A model generated the notes under the pieces. The model did no database searches. It had not been told where the DNA came from and saw nothing but the letters and a program-made list of their open reading frames with translations. A stretch of 64,000 bases of DNA, taken from contig NZ_JAKSXY010000070.1 in the NCBI RefSeq assembly GCF_022829445.1, forward strand, positions 1-64,000, given 5' to 3'. This DNA comes from Methylobacterium sp. J-068. Its GTDB lineage: Bacteria; Pseudomonadota; Alphaproteobacteria; Rhizobiales; Beijerinckiaceae. Shown piece after piece: positions 63,964 through 64,000 of this stretch; positions within the stretch are counted from its first letter, which is position 1; every line of letters starts with the position of its first letter. Made by a program: the position numbers and the translations under genes.

Positions 63964-64000
63964 GATCGTCCCCGCTTGATCGAAGCGGAGACGATCTCGC

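Overview
The window is a GC-rich alphaproteobacterial chromosome segment. It most resembles Methylobacterium/Methylorubrum (Hyphomicrobiales). This rests on the gene set: Flp/Tad pili, phasin, LOV and HWE-type kinases, DUF6894 and EcsC proteins, acs-actP, a GTTC-N7-GTTC SOS box, and a tRNA-His with A73 and no G-1. The assignment is an inference from family knowledge; no search was run.

Layout. 1-1917 is the 3' part of a repeat-rich outer-membrane/autotransporter-like gene. 2206-3099 is a dead IS5-like element. About 3.1-14.1 kb is accessory: a thermonuclease, a LuxR/LuxI quorum-sensing pair, small orphan genes, an SOS-controlled umuDC operon with an extra small first gene, a patatin, an alcohol dehydrogenase, an SDR, and a small gene with a decayed second copy. 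14.1-24.9 kb is a Flp/Tad pilus locus on the minus strand: pilin, cpaA, B, C, D, E, F, tadB, tadC, then a phosphatase. A divergent gene encodes a lone pilus-formation N-terminal domain. 25-33.6 kb holds a LOV histidine kinase with its receiver, an AmpG-like permease, EcsC, a leucyl aminopeptidase, a TadD-like TPR lipoprotein and a heparinase II/III protein.

33.6-37.6 kb is a patch of small genes. It includes three related 'GRFxW' mini-proteins, two of them in a 67-bp inverted repeat pair. It separates the heparinase gene from purH, which are often neighbours in related genomes. 37.6-50 kb is core-like: purH, DUF2252, an MHS transporter, actP/DUF485/acs, and a large PdhS-like PAS kinase. 50.2-56 kb holds a phasin and a cell-envelope cluster: L,D-transpeptidase, two transglutaminase-like proteins and a lytic transglycosylase. 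Within that cluster lies a short response regulator whose N-terminus looks like the anti-sigma factor NepR. 56.2-64 kb holds tRNA-His, a ClC channel, YfdX, a second MHS transporter, a glycine-rich stress protein behind a sigma-EcfG-type promoter, hrcA, and a His-rich secreted protein downstream of four 21-bp palindromic repeats.

Together the LOV-HWE kinase/receiver pair, the NepR-like receiver fusion and the EcfG-type promoter hint at general stress response wiring. The NepR-receiver fusion, the 21-bp operator-like array and the GRFxW gene patch are the least explained items.
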